DNA of 21,677 bases from Burkholderia sp. (GTDB lineage Bacteria > Pseudomonadota > Gammaproteobacteria > Burkholderiales > Burkholderiaceae). Positions within the stretch are counted from its first letter, which is position 1, and the number at the start of each line of letters is the position of its first letter. A program made the position numbers and the translations under genes. Below the pieces are notes generated by a model that was given only the letters and a program-made list of their open reading frames with translations, searched no databases and was not told where the DNA came from. Location of the stretch: contig JASLEG010000184.1 in assembly GCA_030151225.1 (NCBI GenBank), positions 1 through 21,677 on the forward strand. Reading direction: 5' to 3'. Positions 1-9,333 of this stretch are shown piece after piece.

Positions 1-813
1 GGCGCCGGCATGTACACGCTCATCTCCACCCGGGCGGCCCTCGCGCGCGCCGACGCTGGCAGCACCGCGGTGGGCGGTCACGACGTCGTGCCCGACTTCC
101 GCGGGGCGCGCCGCGCGCTCGGCGTGGTGCCGCAGGAGCTCGTGTTCGATCCGTTCTTCTCGGTGCGCGAGACGCTGCGCATCCAGTCCGGCTATTTCGG
201 CCTGCGCCGCAACGACGACTGGATCGACGAGGTGATGGCCAATCTCGACCTGACCGAGAAGGCCGACGTGAACATGCGCGCGCTGTCGGGCGGCATGAAG
301 CGCCGCGTGCTGGTGGCGCAGGCGCTCGTGCATCGCCCGCCCGTGATCGTGCTCGACGAACCCACCGCCGGCGTGGACGTGGAGCTGCGCCAGACGCTGT
401 GGAAGTTCATCTCGCGCCTGAATCGCGAAGGTCACACCATCGTGCTGACCACCCACTATCTCGAGGAAGCCGAATCGCTGTGCGACCGCATCGCCATGCT
501 GCGGCGCGGCGAGGTGGTCGCGCTCGAGCGCACCGATGCGCTACTGCGCCGCTTCGCCGGGCTGCAGCTGTACCTGCGCCTGTCGCAGGGCGAGCTGCCG
601 GTCGAGCTGCGCGCGCTGGCGAGCGAGCCGGCGCCGTCCGGCGCGCGCGAGTCCCTGCTGCGGCTCACGAGCTACGACGAGGTCGAGAAGATCCTGTCGG
701 CGTGCCGCGCGGCCGGTTGCGCGTTCGAGGAGATCGAGGTGCGCAAGGCCGACCTCGAGGACGTGTTCGTCCAGGTGATGAACGGAGCGGATGTGGTCGA
801 GGGGTTGGCATGA
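1..813 (+). CDS. ABC transporter ATP-binding protein, 5'-truncated by the window edge, with an aberrant Walker A
   Basis: This is the nucleotide-binding subunit of an ABC-2 type exporter; it would hydrolyse ATP in the cytoplasm to power the permease encoded next. The frame is open from base 1, so the ATG at 10 is internal and about 40 N-terminal residues lie outside the window. Visible motifs are a Q-loop (VVPQE, nt 127-141), the ABC signature LSGGM (nt 283-297), Walker B (VIVLDEP, nt 343-363) and the H-loop histidine in LTTHY. The first codons read GAGMYT where the family has GAGK[ST]T, so the ATP-binding lysine is Met and the next residue is Tyr. Nearby residues (TRAAL) also look off-consensus, while everything after about nt 85 is normal. 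The stop overlaps the permease start (ATGA, 810-813). The family call is secure, but whether the protein is active is doubtful as read. Confidence 0.9.
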   Translation, partial: GAGMYTLISTRAALARADAGSTAVGGHDVVPDFRGARRALGVVPQELVFDPFFSVRETLRIQSGYFGLRRNDDWIDEVMANLDLTEKADVNMRALSGGMKRRVLVAQALVHRPPVIVLDEPTAGVDVELRQTLWKFISRLNREGHTIVLTTHYLEEAESLCDRIAMLRRGEVVALERTDALLRRFAGLQLYLRLSQGELPVELRALASEPAPSGARESLLRLTSYDEVEKILSACRAAGCAFEEIEVRKADLEDVFVQVMNGADVVEGLA

Positions 814-1565
814 GCGGTTTTCGCACGCTGTTCTACAAGGAAATCCTGCGGTTCTGGAAGGTCTCGTTCCAGACCGTGCTCGCGCCGGTGGTCACCGCGC
901 TGCTGTATCTGACGATCTTCGGCCATGCGCTGTCGGGCCGCGTGAACGTGTATCCGGGCGTGGAGTACGTGAGCTTCCTGGTGCCGGGGCTGGTGATGAT
1001 GAGCGTGCTGCAGAACGCCTTCGCGAACAGCTCCTCGTCGCTGATCCAGTCGAAGATCACCGGCAACCTGGTGTTCGTGCTGCTGCCGCCGCTGTCGTAC
1101 GCCGACATCTTCGGCGCCTACGTGCTGGCGGCCGTGGTGCGCGGGCTGGCGGTGGGCGTGGGCGTGTTCGTGGTCACCTCGTTCTTCATTCCGGTCAGCT
1201 TCGCCGCGCCGCTGTTCATCGTGCTGTTCGCGTTGCTCGGCTCGGCGATCCTCGGCACGCTCGGCCTGATCGCCGGCATCTGGGCCGAGAAGTTCGACCA
1301 GCTCGCCGCGTTCCAGAACTTCCTGATCATGCCGCTGACCTTCCTGTCCGGCGTGTTCTATTCGACGCACTCGCTGCCGCCCGTGTGGCGCGAGGTCTCG
1401 CGTCTCAACCCGTTTTTCTACATGATCGACGGCTTCCGCTACGGGTTCTTCGGCGTGGCCGACATCAACCCGTACCAAAGCCTCGCGATCGTGGCCGGTT
1501 TCTTCGTGGTGCTCGCGCTGGTCGCGATGCGGCTGCTCGCGACCGGCTACAAGCTGCGTCACTGA
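810..1565 (+). CDS. ABC-2 type transporter permease
   Basis: This 251-residue integral membrane protein is the membrane half of the exporter whose ATPase lies just upstream. The start overlaps the ATPase stop by 4 bp, which implies translational coupling and a 1:1 complex. About six hydrophobic spans are visible, for example TVLAPVVTALLYLTIFG near residue 20 and AIVAGFFVVLALVAMRLL near the C-terminus. The ABC-2 hallmark region before the last span (LSGVFYSTHSLPPVWREVSRLNPFFYMIDGFRYG) is intact. A longer upstream open frame exists, but it lies entirely inside the ATPase gene in another frame. The substrate is unknown. In Burkholderia this pair usually follows the mla lipid-transport genes (from memory), which would sit just left of the window. 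Confidence 0.95.
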   Translation: MSGFRTLFYKEILRFWKVSFQTVLAPVVTALLYLTIFGHALSGRVNVYPGVEYVSFLVPGLVMMSVLQNAFANSSSSLIQSKITGNLVFVLLPPLSYADIFGAYVLAAVVRGLAVGVGVFVVTSFFIPVSFAAPLFIVLFALLGSAILGTLGLIAGIWAEKFDQLAAFQNFLIMPLTFLSGVFYSTHSLPPVWREVSRLNPFFYMIDGFRYGFFGVADINPYQSLAIVAGFFVVLALVAMRLLATGYKLRH

Positions 1566-1585
1566 TATCGACTGGAGCCTTACTC

Positions 1586-1825
1586 ATGTTGCCGACTCCC
1601 GAACAGGTCAAGCAATACATCGCGGGCGGTCTCGCCTGCTCGCATCTGGAAGTCGAAGGCGACGGCCAGCATTTCTACGCGACCATCGTGTCCGAGCACT
1701 TCGAGGGCAAGCGGCTGATCCAGCGTCACCAGCTCGTCTACGCCGCGCTCGGCGACCGCATGAAGCAGGAAATCCACGCGCTCAGCATGAAGACGCTGAC
1801 GCCCGCCGAATGGCAGAACGCATAA
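1586..1825 (+). CDS. ibaG: BolA/IbaG family iron-sulfur metabolism protein
   Basis: This is a 79-residue BolA-like protein of the IbaG (YrbA) type. The family works with monothiol glutaredoxins in Fe-S cluster or iron handling and is linked to acid stress. Family features are the central VEGDGQHFYATIVSEHFEGK segment followed by LIQRHQLVYAALGDRM and the C-terminal IHALSMKTLTPAEW. The conserved His in the RHQ region is a usual ligand position. The start is ATG 1586, preceded by GGAG at about 1573-1576. It lies 20 bp after the permease stop and directly before murA, the same ibaG-murA order as in E. coli, which supports the assignment. Confidence 0.93.
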   Translation: MLPTPEQVKQYIAGGLACSHLEVEGDGQHFYATIVSEHFEGKRLIQRHQLVYAALGDRMKQEIHALSMKTLTPAEWQNA

Positions 1826-1842
1826 GAGAACGGACCCACTTC

Positions 1843-3185
<1,343 letters not shown>

Positions 3186-3189
<4 letters not shown>

Positions 3190-3842
3190 CCGCACCGCTG
3201 ACCCTTGCGCTGTCCAAAGGGCGCATCTTCGAGGAAACCGTGCCGCTGCTCGCGGCCGCGGGCATCGCGGTGGCCGAGGATCCGGAGTCGTCGCGCAAGC
3301 TGATCCTGCCCACCAACGATCCGAACGTGCGCGTGATCATCGTGCGCGCCACCGACGTGCCGACCTACGTGGAATACGGCGCGGCCGATTTCGGCGTGGC
3401 CGGCAAGGACGTGCTGATCGAGCACGGCGGCGGCGGCCTGTACCAGCCGATCGATCTGGACATCGCGCGCTGCCGCATGTCGGTGGCGGTGCAGAACGGC
3501 TTCGACTACGTCAGCGCGGTGCGCCAGGGCGCGCGGCTGCGGGTGGCCACCAAGTACACGCAGACGGCGCGCGAGCACTTCGCCGCGAAGGGCGTGCATG
3601 TCGACCTGATCAAGCTGTACGGCTCGATGGAACTCGCGCCGCTGGTGGGCCTGGCCGACGCGATCGTCGATCTGGTCAGCTCGGGCGGCACGCTGCGCGC
3701 GAACAACCTGGTCGAGGTCGAGGAGATCATGGCGATCTCCTCGCGCCTCGTCGTGAATCAGGCGGCACTGAAGCTCAAGCGTGCCGCGCTCAAGCCGATC
3801 CTCGACGCGTTCGAACGCGCGTCGAAGCAGGGCGCGGCCTGA
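3186..3842 (+). CDS. hisG: ATP phosphoribosyltransferase, short form
   Basis: HisG condenses ATP with PRPP, the first and feedback-controlled step of histidine synthesis. At 218 residues it is the short form (HisG-S), lacking the C-terminal ACT-like regulatory domain of the roughly 300-residue E. coli enzyme. Such enzymes need HisZ, a histidyl-tRNA-synthetase-like regulatory subunit, which is not in this window. The PRPP-binding region GLADAIVDLVSSGGTLRANN is at about residues 155-174, and the N-terminal ALSKGR motif is intact. The ATG overlaps the murA stop, so translation is probably coupled to murA. Confidence 0.96.
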
Positions 3843-3888
3843 CGCTGCGGCCCGCGGGCCGGCGGCGCTTAACGGGAACGGAAGCATC

Positions 3889-5217
3889 ATGTCTATCAAG
3901 ATTCGCAAACTCGATTCCGGCAAGGACGGCTTTCACGCCGACCTGCGCGCGGTGCTCGCCTTCGAGGCGAGCGAGGACGACGCGATCGAGCGCTCGGTCG
4001 CGGCCATCCTGGCCGACGTGAAGACGCGCGGCGACGCCGCCGTGCTCGACTACACGAACCGCTTCGATCGCCTGAACGCCACCAGCGTGGCCGCGCTCGA
4101 ACTGCGCCACGATGCGATGGAAGCGGCGCTCGAGGGGCTGGAGCCGAAGCGCCGCGCGGCGCTCGAGGCCGCCGCCGCGCGCGTGCGCGGCTACCACGAG
4201 AAGCAGAAGCTCGAGTGCGGCAGCCACAGCTGGCAGTACACCGAATCGGACGGCACCGTGCTCGGCCAGAAGGTGCTGCCGCTCGACCGCGTGGGCCTGT
4301 ACGTGCCGGGCGGCAAGGCCGCCTATCCGTCGTCGGTGCTGATGAACGCGATTCCGGCCCGCGTGGCCGGGGTGGGCGAGATCGTGATGGTGGTGCCCAC
4401 GCCCGACGGCGTGGTCAACGAGCTCGTGCTGGCCGCGGCCTACCTGGGCGGCGTCGATCGCGTGTTCACCATCGGCGGCGCGCAGGCCGTGGCCGCGCTG
4501 GCCTTCGGCACCGACACGATTCCCGCCGTCGACAAGATCTGCGGCCCCGGCAATGCCTACGTCGCGTCGGCCAAGCGCCGCGTGTTCGGCACGGTCGGCA
4601 TCGACATGATCGCGGGCCCGTCGGAAATCCTCGTGATCTGCGACGGCACCACCGATCCGCACTGGGTGGCGATGGACCTGTTCTCGCAGGCCGAGCACGA
4701 CGAGCTCGCGCAGTCGATCCTGCTGTGCCCGGACGCCGCGTTCATCGAGCGCGTGGAGAAGGCGATCGCCGAGCTGCTGCCCACCATGCCGCGCGAGGCC
4801 GTGATCCGCGCCTCGCTGGAAGGCCGCGGCGCGCTGGTCAAGGTGCGCGACATGGGCGAGGCCTGCAAGATCGCCAACGAGATCGCGCCCGAGCACCTCG
4901 AGATCTCGGCGCTCGAGCCGCAGCAATGGGGCAAGCTGATCCGCCACGCCGGCGCGATCTTCCTCGGCCGCTACACGAGCGAGAGCCTCGGCGACTACTG
5001 CGCCGGCCCGAACCACGTGCTGCCGACCTCGCGCACCGCGCGCTTCTCGTCGCCGCTCGGCGTGTACGACTTCATCAAGCGCTCGAGCCTGATCGAAGTG
5101 AGCGCGGACGGCGCGCAGACGCTCGGCGAGATCGCCTCCGAGCTCGCCTACGGCGAAGGCCTGCAGGCGCACGCGCGCAGCGCCGAATACCGCATGCGCA
5201 ACCACGGCAACCACTGA
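3889..5217 (+). CDS. hisD: Histidinol dehydrogenase
   Basis: This zinc-dependent NAD enzyme of 442 residues carries out the last two oxidations, L-histidinol to L-histidine. Zinc ligands by comparison with E. coli are Gln267 and His270 (SQAEHDE), Asp369 (SLGDY) and His428 (GLQAHA). The catalytic Glu335-His336 pair lies in PEHLEIS. The glycine-rich VPGGKAAYPSS segment and the ICGPGNAYV motif are present. The start ATG 3889 is preceded by GGAACGGAAG; the same frame stays open upstream to 3781, but that part lies in the hisG tail. There is a 46-bp gap after hisG. No key residue is missing. Confidence 0.97.
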   Translation: MSIKIRKLDSGKDGFHADLRAVLAFEASEDDAIERSVAAILADVKTRGDAAVLDYTNRFDRLNATSVAALELRHDAMEAALEGLEPKRRAALEAAAARVRGYHEKQKLECGSHSWQYTESDGTVLGQKVLPLDRVGLYVPGGKAAYPSSVLMNAIPARVAGVGEIVMVVPTPDGVVNELVLAAAYLGGVDRVFTIGGAQAVAALAFGTDTIPAVDKICGPGNAYVASAKRRVFGTVGIDMIAGPSEILVICDGTTDPHWVAMDLFSQAEHDELAQSILLCPDAAFIERVEKAIAELLPTMPREAVIRASLEGRGALVKVRDMGEACKIANEIAPEHLEISALEPQQWGKLIRHAGAIFLGRYTSESLGDYCAGPNHVLPTSRTARFSSPLGVYDFIKRSSLIEVSADGAQTLGEIASELAYGEGLQAHARSAEYRMRNHGNH

Positions 5218-5230
5218 CGCGTCGCCCGCA

Positions 5231-5256
5231 GCCGGGGCGGCGCGAGCCGCTCCGGC
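5231..5256 (+). other. Intercistronic hairpin between hisD and hisC
   Basis: An 11-bp stem (one G-T wobble) pairs 5231-5241 with 5246-5256 and is closed by a GCGA tetraloop, a GNRA type. No T-run follows, so it is unlikely to be an intrinsic terminator. A role in mRNA stability or processing within the his transcript is inference. Confidence 0.6.
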
Positions 5257-5314
5257 ATGACCCGGCCCCAGGCCCCAGGACGTCACCCCCTCCGTCGTTC
5301 CCGCCGCTTACACC

Positions 5315-6385
5315 ATGACCTCGCCACAAGACCTGATTCGCCCCGACGTGCTCGCGATGGCCAGCTATCCGGTGCCGGACTCGACCGGCTGCGTGAAGCT
5401 CGACGCGATGGAGAATCCGTACACGCTGCCCGCGCCGCTCGCGGCCGGGCTCGGCGAGCGCCTCTCGCAGGTCGCGCTGAACCGCTACCCGGCGCCGCGC
5501 CCAGGCGCGCTGCTCAACAAGCTGCGCGCGGCGATGGCGGTGCCGCACGGCTGCGAGCTGATGCTCGGCAACGGCTCCGACGAGCTGATCGACATCCTGT
5601 GCGTGGCCTGCGCGAAGCCGGGCGCCACCGTGCTGATGCCGGTGCCGGGCTTCGTGATGGTGGAGCAGTTCGCGCGGCTCGCCGGGCTCGGTTTCGTGGG
5701 CGTGCCGCTGCGCGCCGATTTCTCGCTCGACCTCGACGCGATGCTCGTGGCGATCGCCGAGCACCGGCCCGCGCTGATCCATCTGGCCTATCCGAACAAC
5801 CCGACCGGCGCGCTGTTCGAGGATGCCGACATCGCGCGCATCGTGGCCGCGGCCACCGGCAGCCTGGTGGTGATCGACGAGGCGTATCAGCCGTTCGCCG
5901 GCAGCAGCTGGCTCGCGCGGGTGCCCGAGTTCGACAACGTGGTGGTGATGCGCACGCTCTCGAAGCTCGGCCTCGCCGGCGTGCGCCTCGGCTATCTGGC
6001 CGGCGCGCCGGCCTGGCTCGCCGAGTTCGACAAGGTGCGCCCGCCGTACAACGTCAACGTGCTGACCCAGGCGGCCGTCGATTACCTGCTCGACCACCTC
6101 GACGTGCTCGACGCCCAGGCCGCGCAACTGCGCGCCGATCGCGCCGTGCTGATCGAGGCGCTGGGCGCGCTGCCGGGCACCACCGTGTATCCGAGCGCCG
6201 CCAATTTCGTGCTGGTGCGCGTGCCCGATGCGGCCGCCGTGTTCGATGCGCTGCTCGCCGAGCGGGTATTGATCAAAAACGTGAGTAAAATGCATCCGTT
6301 GCTCGCGAATTGCCTGCGCCTGACGGTCGGTTCTCCCGACGAAAACGCCGCGCTGCTCGCCGCGCTGCAACGCGCGCTGCACTGA
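5315..6385 (+). CDS. hisC: Histidinol-phosphate aminotransferase
   Basis: This PLP-dependent class I/II aminotransferase of 356 residues converts imidazole acetol phosphate and glutamate to histidinol phosphate. The Schiff-base lysine is Lys217 (TLSKLGLAG). The cofactor contacts include Asp188 and Tyr191 (IDEAYQPF), and the substrate-loop YPNNPTG is at residues 159-165. Arg224 in GVRLGY is the usual phosphate contact. The start ATG 5315 has no recognisable Shine-Dalgarno in the preceding pyrimidine-rich 30 bases; it is chosen from the protein's N-terminus. It lies 97 bp after hisD, with a strong hairpin in between. Confidence 0.96.
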   Translation: MTSPQDLIRPDVLAMASYPVPDSTGCVKLDAMENPYTLPAPLAAGLGERLSQVALNRYPAPRPGALLNKLRAAMAVPHGCELMLGNGSDELIDILCVACAKPGATVLMPVPGFVMVEQFARLAGLGFVGVPLRADFSLDLDAMLVAIAEHRPALIHLAYPNNPTGALFEDADIARIVAAATGSLVVIDEAYQPFAGSSWLARVPEFDNVVVMRTLSKLGLAGVRLGYLAGAPAWLAEFDKVRPPYNVNVLTQAAVDYLLDHLDVLDAQAAQLRADRAVLIEALGALPGTTVYPSAANFVLVRVPDAAAVFDALLAERVLIKNVSKMHPLLANCLRLTVGSPDENAALLAALQRALH

Positions 6386-6398
6386 GGGGCAGCCCGCC

Positions 6399-6422
6399 GC
6401 CGGCTCCCGCGCCGGCCTTTTT
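6399..6422 (+). terminator. Possible weak intrinsic terminator or attenuator between hisC and hisB
   Basis: GCCGGC (6399-6404) pairs with GCCGGC (6411-6416) around a 6-nt loop, and a run of five T follows at 6418-6422. The stem is only 6 bp and the hisB ribosome-binding site follows shortly, so partial read-through is expected if it terminates at all. Confidence 0.4.
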
Positions 6423-6457
6423 GTCCCCTTTTACATCAGCCATTTCAAGGAATCACC

Positions 6458-7045
6458 ATGCGTGTGGCGGAAGTCGTTCGCAATACGAGCGAAACGCAGA
6501 TCCGTGCGAAGATCAATCTCGACGGCACGGGCCAGCAGAAGCTGGCCACCGGCGTGCCGTTCCTGGACCACATGCTCGACCAGATCGCGCGCCATGGTCT
6601 CATCGATCTCGACATCGAAGCGCACGGTGACACGCACATCGACGACCACCACACGGTGGAGGACGTCGGCATCACGCTGGGCCAGGCGATCGCCAAGGCC
6701 GTGGGCGACAAGAAGGGCATCCGCCGCTACGGCCATTCCTACGTGCCGCTCGACGAGGCGCTGTCGCGCGTGGTGATCGATTTCTCGGGCCGCCCGGGCC
6801 TCGAATTCCACGTGCCGTTCACGCGTGCGCGGATCGGCACCTTCGACGTGGACCTGTCGATCGAATTCTTCCGCGGCTTCGTGAACCACGCCGGCGTGAC
6901 CCTGCACATCGACAACCTGCGCGGCCTGAACGCGCACCATCAGCTCGAGACGGTGTTCAAGGCCTTCGGCCGCGCGCTGCGCATGGCCACCGAGCTCGAC
7001 GAGCGCGCCGCCGGCCAGATTCCGTCGACCAAGGGCAGCCTCTGA
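6458..7045 (+). CDS. hisB: Imidazoleglycerol-phosphate dehydratase, monofunctional
   Basis: HisB dehydrates imidazole glycerol phosphate to imidazole acetol phosphate using a di-manganese centre. At 195 residues it is the dehydratase domain alone, without the N-terminal histidinol-phosphatase domain of the E. coli fusion; that phosphatase must be encoded elsewhere. Metal-binding His-rich motifs are FLDHMLDQIARHG, the DDHHTVEDVG block, FVNHAG and NAHHQLE. The start ATG 6458 follows a good AAGGAA ribosome-binding site. The gene lies 72 bp after hisC, past a hairpin with a T-run. Confidence 0.97.
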   Translation: MRVAEVVRNTSETQIRAKINLDGTGQQKLATGVPFLDHMLDQIARHGLIDLDIEAHGDTHIDDHHTVEDVGITLGQAIAKAVGDKKGIRRYGHSYVPLDEALSRVVIDFSGRPGLEFHVPFTRARIGTFDVDLSIEFFRGFVNHAGVTLHIDNLRGLNAHHQLETVFKAFGRALRMATELDERAAGQIPSTKGSL

Positions 7046-7155
7046 CGCCTTCGGGGCGGCAAGCCTGCCTTGGGCTTGCGCGCCGCCTGCCGAACCTGTG
7101 ACCCGTGGCCGGCCGACCGGCCGCTCCGTGCCGCCACCGACGCCCGCCCCGCACG

Positions 7156-7776
7156 ATGGATCTGCTCAAATCGTTCATCTCGCTGCTCGCGCTGATCAAC
7201 CCGCTCGGCGCGGTGCCGTTCTTCCTGAGCCTCACGGCCTCGATGGACGACGCCGAACGGCGCCGCACGGTGCGCATCGCGTCCGTCTCGGTGTTCTGCG
7301 TGATCGTGGTGACCACGCTGCTCGGCCAGCAGATCATCCGCTTCTTCGGCATTTCGGTCGGCTCGCTCGAGGTGGGCGGCGGCATCATCATGCTGCTGAT
7401 GGCGATCAACATGCTGAACGCGCAGATGGGCAACACGCGCTCGACGCCCGAGGAGCGCGACGAGGCGGAATCGAAGAACAGCATCGCCGTGGTGCCGCTC
7501 GCGATTCCGCTGCTGACGGGGCCGGGTTCGATCAGCACGGTGATCGTCTATTCGGCCGGCGCCGCGCACTGGTACGACCGCTTCGGCCTGATCGCGATCG
7601 GCGCGGTGATCGCGGGCCTGTGTTTTCTGGCGATGCGGCTGGCCGAGCCGATCGCGAACTGGATCGGCCGCACCGGCATCAATATTGCGACGCGGCTGAT
7701 GGGATTGATGCTGTCGGCGCTGGCGGTGGAGTTCATCGTCGACGGATTGAAGGCGTTACTGCCTGCACTGAAATGA
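7156..7776 (+). CDS. MarC family integral membrane protein
   Basis: This 206-residue protein of the MarC/YchE/YhgN (UPF0056) family has about six membrane spans and lies between hisB and hisH. Its family signature near the N-terminus is SLLALINPLGAVPFFLSLT, with later ISVGSLEVGGGIIMLLMAINML and AIPLLTGPGSIST blocks. Family function is not established. Start ATG 7156 gives the usual N-terminus MDLLKSF; the frame also stays open from GTG-like codons upstream (7105), but that stretch is Arg/Pro-rich and not membrane-like. Its stop overlaps the hisH start (ATGA, 7773-7776), so it is translationally tied to the his operon. Whether it has any role in histidine metabolism is unknown. Confidence 0.92.
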   Translation: MDLLKSFISLLALINPLGAVPFFLSLTASMDDAERRRTVRIASVSVFCVIVVTTLLGQQIIRFFGISVGSLEVGGGIIMLLMAINMLNAQMGNTRSTPEERDEAESKNSIAVVPLAIPLLTGPGSISTVIVYSAGAAHWYDRFGLIAIGAVIAGLCFLAMRLAEPIANWIGRTGINIATRLMGLMLSALAVEFIVDGLKALLPALK

Positions 7777-8414
7777 AAACTTCGATTGCGATTGTGGATT
7801 ATGGGATGGGCAACCTGCGTTCGGTGGCCCAGGCGCTGATGAAGGCGGAGCCGGAAGCCGGGGTGGCGATCGTCGACCGCCCCGAGCAGATCCGCGCGGC
7901 CGACCGCGTGGTGCTGCCGGGCCAGGGCGCGATGCCCGACTGCATGCGCAGCCTGGCCGAATCGGGGCTGCAGGAGGCGGTGGTGGAAGCCTCGCGCAGC
8001 AAGCCGCTGCTGGGCGTGTGCGTGGGCGAGCAGATGCTGTTCGACTGGAGCGCCGAGGGCGACACGCCGGGCCTCGGCCTGCTGCCGGGCAAGGTGCTGC
8101 GCTTCGACCTCGAGGGCCAGGTGCAGGACGACGGCTCGCGCTTCAAGGTTCCGCAGATGGGCTGGAACCGCGTGCGCCAGACCCTCGCGCACCCGCTCTG
8201 GGCCGGCGTGCCCGACGAGGCGTTCTTCTACTTCGTGCACAGCTACTACGTGGTGCCGGCGGATCCGGCCCACGCGGCCGGCGAGACGCCGTACGGCGCG
8301 CCCTTCGTGTCCGCCGTGGCACGCGACAACCTCTTCGCGACCCAGTTTCACCCGGAGAAAAGCGCCGAGGTCGGGCTGCGCCTGTATCGCAATTTCGTGC
8401 ACTGGAACCCGTGA
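7773..8414 (+). CDS. hisH: Imidazole glycerol phosphate synthase, glutamine amidotransferase subunit
   Basis: HisH hydrolyses glutamine and channels ammonia to HisF, the cyclase subunit encoded downstream. The 213-residue protein is a class I glutamine amidotransferase with nucleophile Cys83 (GVCVGEQ) and the His193/Glu195 pair (QFHPEKS). The N-terminal IVDYGMGNLRSV and oxyanion-region PGQGAM motifs are typical of HisH. It starts inside the stop codon of the MarC-family gene. A 163-bp gap to hisA follows. Confidence 0.97.
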   Translation: MKTSIAIVDYGMGNLRSVAQALMKAEPEAGVAIVDRPEQIRAADRVVLPGQGAMPDCMRSLAESGLQEAVVEASRSKPLLGVCVGEQMLFDWSAEGDTPGLGLLPGKVLRFDLEGQVQDDGSRFKVPQMGWNRVRQTLAHPLWAGVPDEAFFYFVHSYYVVPADPAHAAGETPYGAPFVSAVARDNLFATQFHPEKSAEVGLRLYRNFVHWNP

Positions 8415-8437
8415 GCGTCGCGCACGCACCACGCTCG

Positions 8438-8456
8438 ACGGGCTGCCGATGCCCGT
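8438..8456 (+). other. Hairpin in the hisH-hisA gap
   Basis: ACGGGC (8438-8443) pairs with GCCCGT (8451-8456) around a 7-nt loop; no T-run follows. The rest of this 163-bp gap contains an AT-richer patch (8488-8505, around TTGTACTAAACTAG) that could hold a promoter -10 region, but I see no matching -35 at correct spacing. A leader or regulatory role is speculative. Confidence 0.35.
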
Positions 8457-8577
8457 TGCGCGGGGCTTGCGCGTCAAAACCCCGAAAGACTTGTACTAAA
8501 CTAGCAAACGGCGCGTGGCCAGCCCGGCCGGCCGCGGCGCCAACCCCTTCCTTCTTTCCTGACGACTTCCGATTGCT

Positions 8578-9333
8578 ATGCTGCTGATTCCGGCCATCGA
8601 TCTTAAAGACGGTCACTGCGTGCGCCTCAAACAGGGCGACATGGACCAGGCGACGATTTTCTCGGAGGACCCGGCGGCGATGGCCCGCAAATGGGTCGAT
8701 CTCGGCGCGCGGCGCCTGCATCTCGTGGACCTGAACGGCGCGTTCGCAGGCAAGCCGAAGAACCTCGAGGCGATCGAGGCGATCCTCGCGGAAGTCGGCG
8801 ACGAGATCCCCGTGCAGCTCGGCGGCGGCATCCGCAGCCTCGAGACGATCGAGAAGTATCTCGACGCCGGCCTGTCCTACGTGATCATCGGCACCGCGGC
8901 CGTGAAGAACCCGGGCTTCCTGCAGGACGCCTGCAGCGCGTTCGCCGGCCGCATCATCGTGGGCCTCGACGCGAAGGACGGCAAGGTCGCCACCGATGGC
9001 TGGAGCAAGCTCACCGGCCACGAGGTGGTCGACCTCGCGCAGAAGTTCGAGGATTACGGCGTCGAATCGATCATCTACACCGACATCGGCCGCGACGGCA
9101 TGCTCCAGGGCATCAACATCGAGGCCACGGTCAAGCTGGCGCAGGCGGTGGGCATCCCCGTGATCGCGAGCGGCGGCCTGTCGAACCTGGCCGACATCGA
9201 TCGCCTCTGTGAAGTGGAGAGCGACGGCGTGGAAGGCGTGATCTGCGGTCGCGCGATTTATTCGGGCGACCTCGACTTTTCGGTCGCGCAAAAGCGCGCC
9301 GACGAACTGAACGGCGAACTCGACGACGCCTGA
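8578..9333 (+). CDS. hisA: ProFAR isomerase (phosphoribosylformimino-AICAR ribotide isomerase)
   Basis: HisA opens the ribose of ProFAR to give PRFAR, the substrate of HisHF. It is a 251-residue (beta/alpha)8 barrel with the half-barrel duplication typical of HisA/HisF. Catalytic aspartates are Asp8 (IPAIDLK) and Asp131 (GLDAKDG). The phosphate loops QLGGGIRS and IASGGLSN are in the expected places. The start ATG 8578 gives the standard N-terminus, but the 30 bases before it are pyrimidine-rich with no Shine-Dalgarno. The stop codon forms part of a perfect 20-bp palindrome. Confidence 0.97.
   Translation: MLLIPAIDLKDGHCVRLKQGDMDQATIFSEDPAAMARKWVDLGARRLHLVDLNGAFAGKPKNLEAIEAILAEVGDEIPVQLGGGIRSLETIEKYLDAGLSYVIIGTAAVKNPGFLQDACSAFAGRIIVGLDAKDGKVATDGWSKLTGHEVVDLAQKFEDYGVESIIYTDIGRDGMLQGINIEATVKLAQAVGIPVIASGGLSNLADIDRLCEVESDGVEGVICGRAIYSGDLDFSVAQKRADELNGELDDA

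Noticed and set aside
10..12. ATG at 10 as the start of the ABC ATPase
   Set aside because: It falls at the Walker A lysine position; the frame is open to base 1 and the family needs about 40 more N-terminal residues.
3790..5286. 498-codon minus-strand open frame opposite hisD
   Set aside because: Same reason: low-complexity His/Arg/Ala composition, no domain, and it lies antisense to a complete hisD.
8467..8505. Internal promoter before hisA (TTGCGC with TACTAA)
   Set aside because: The spacing between the two elements is 21 bases, too long for a sigma-70 promoter; only noted as an AT-rich patch.
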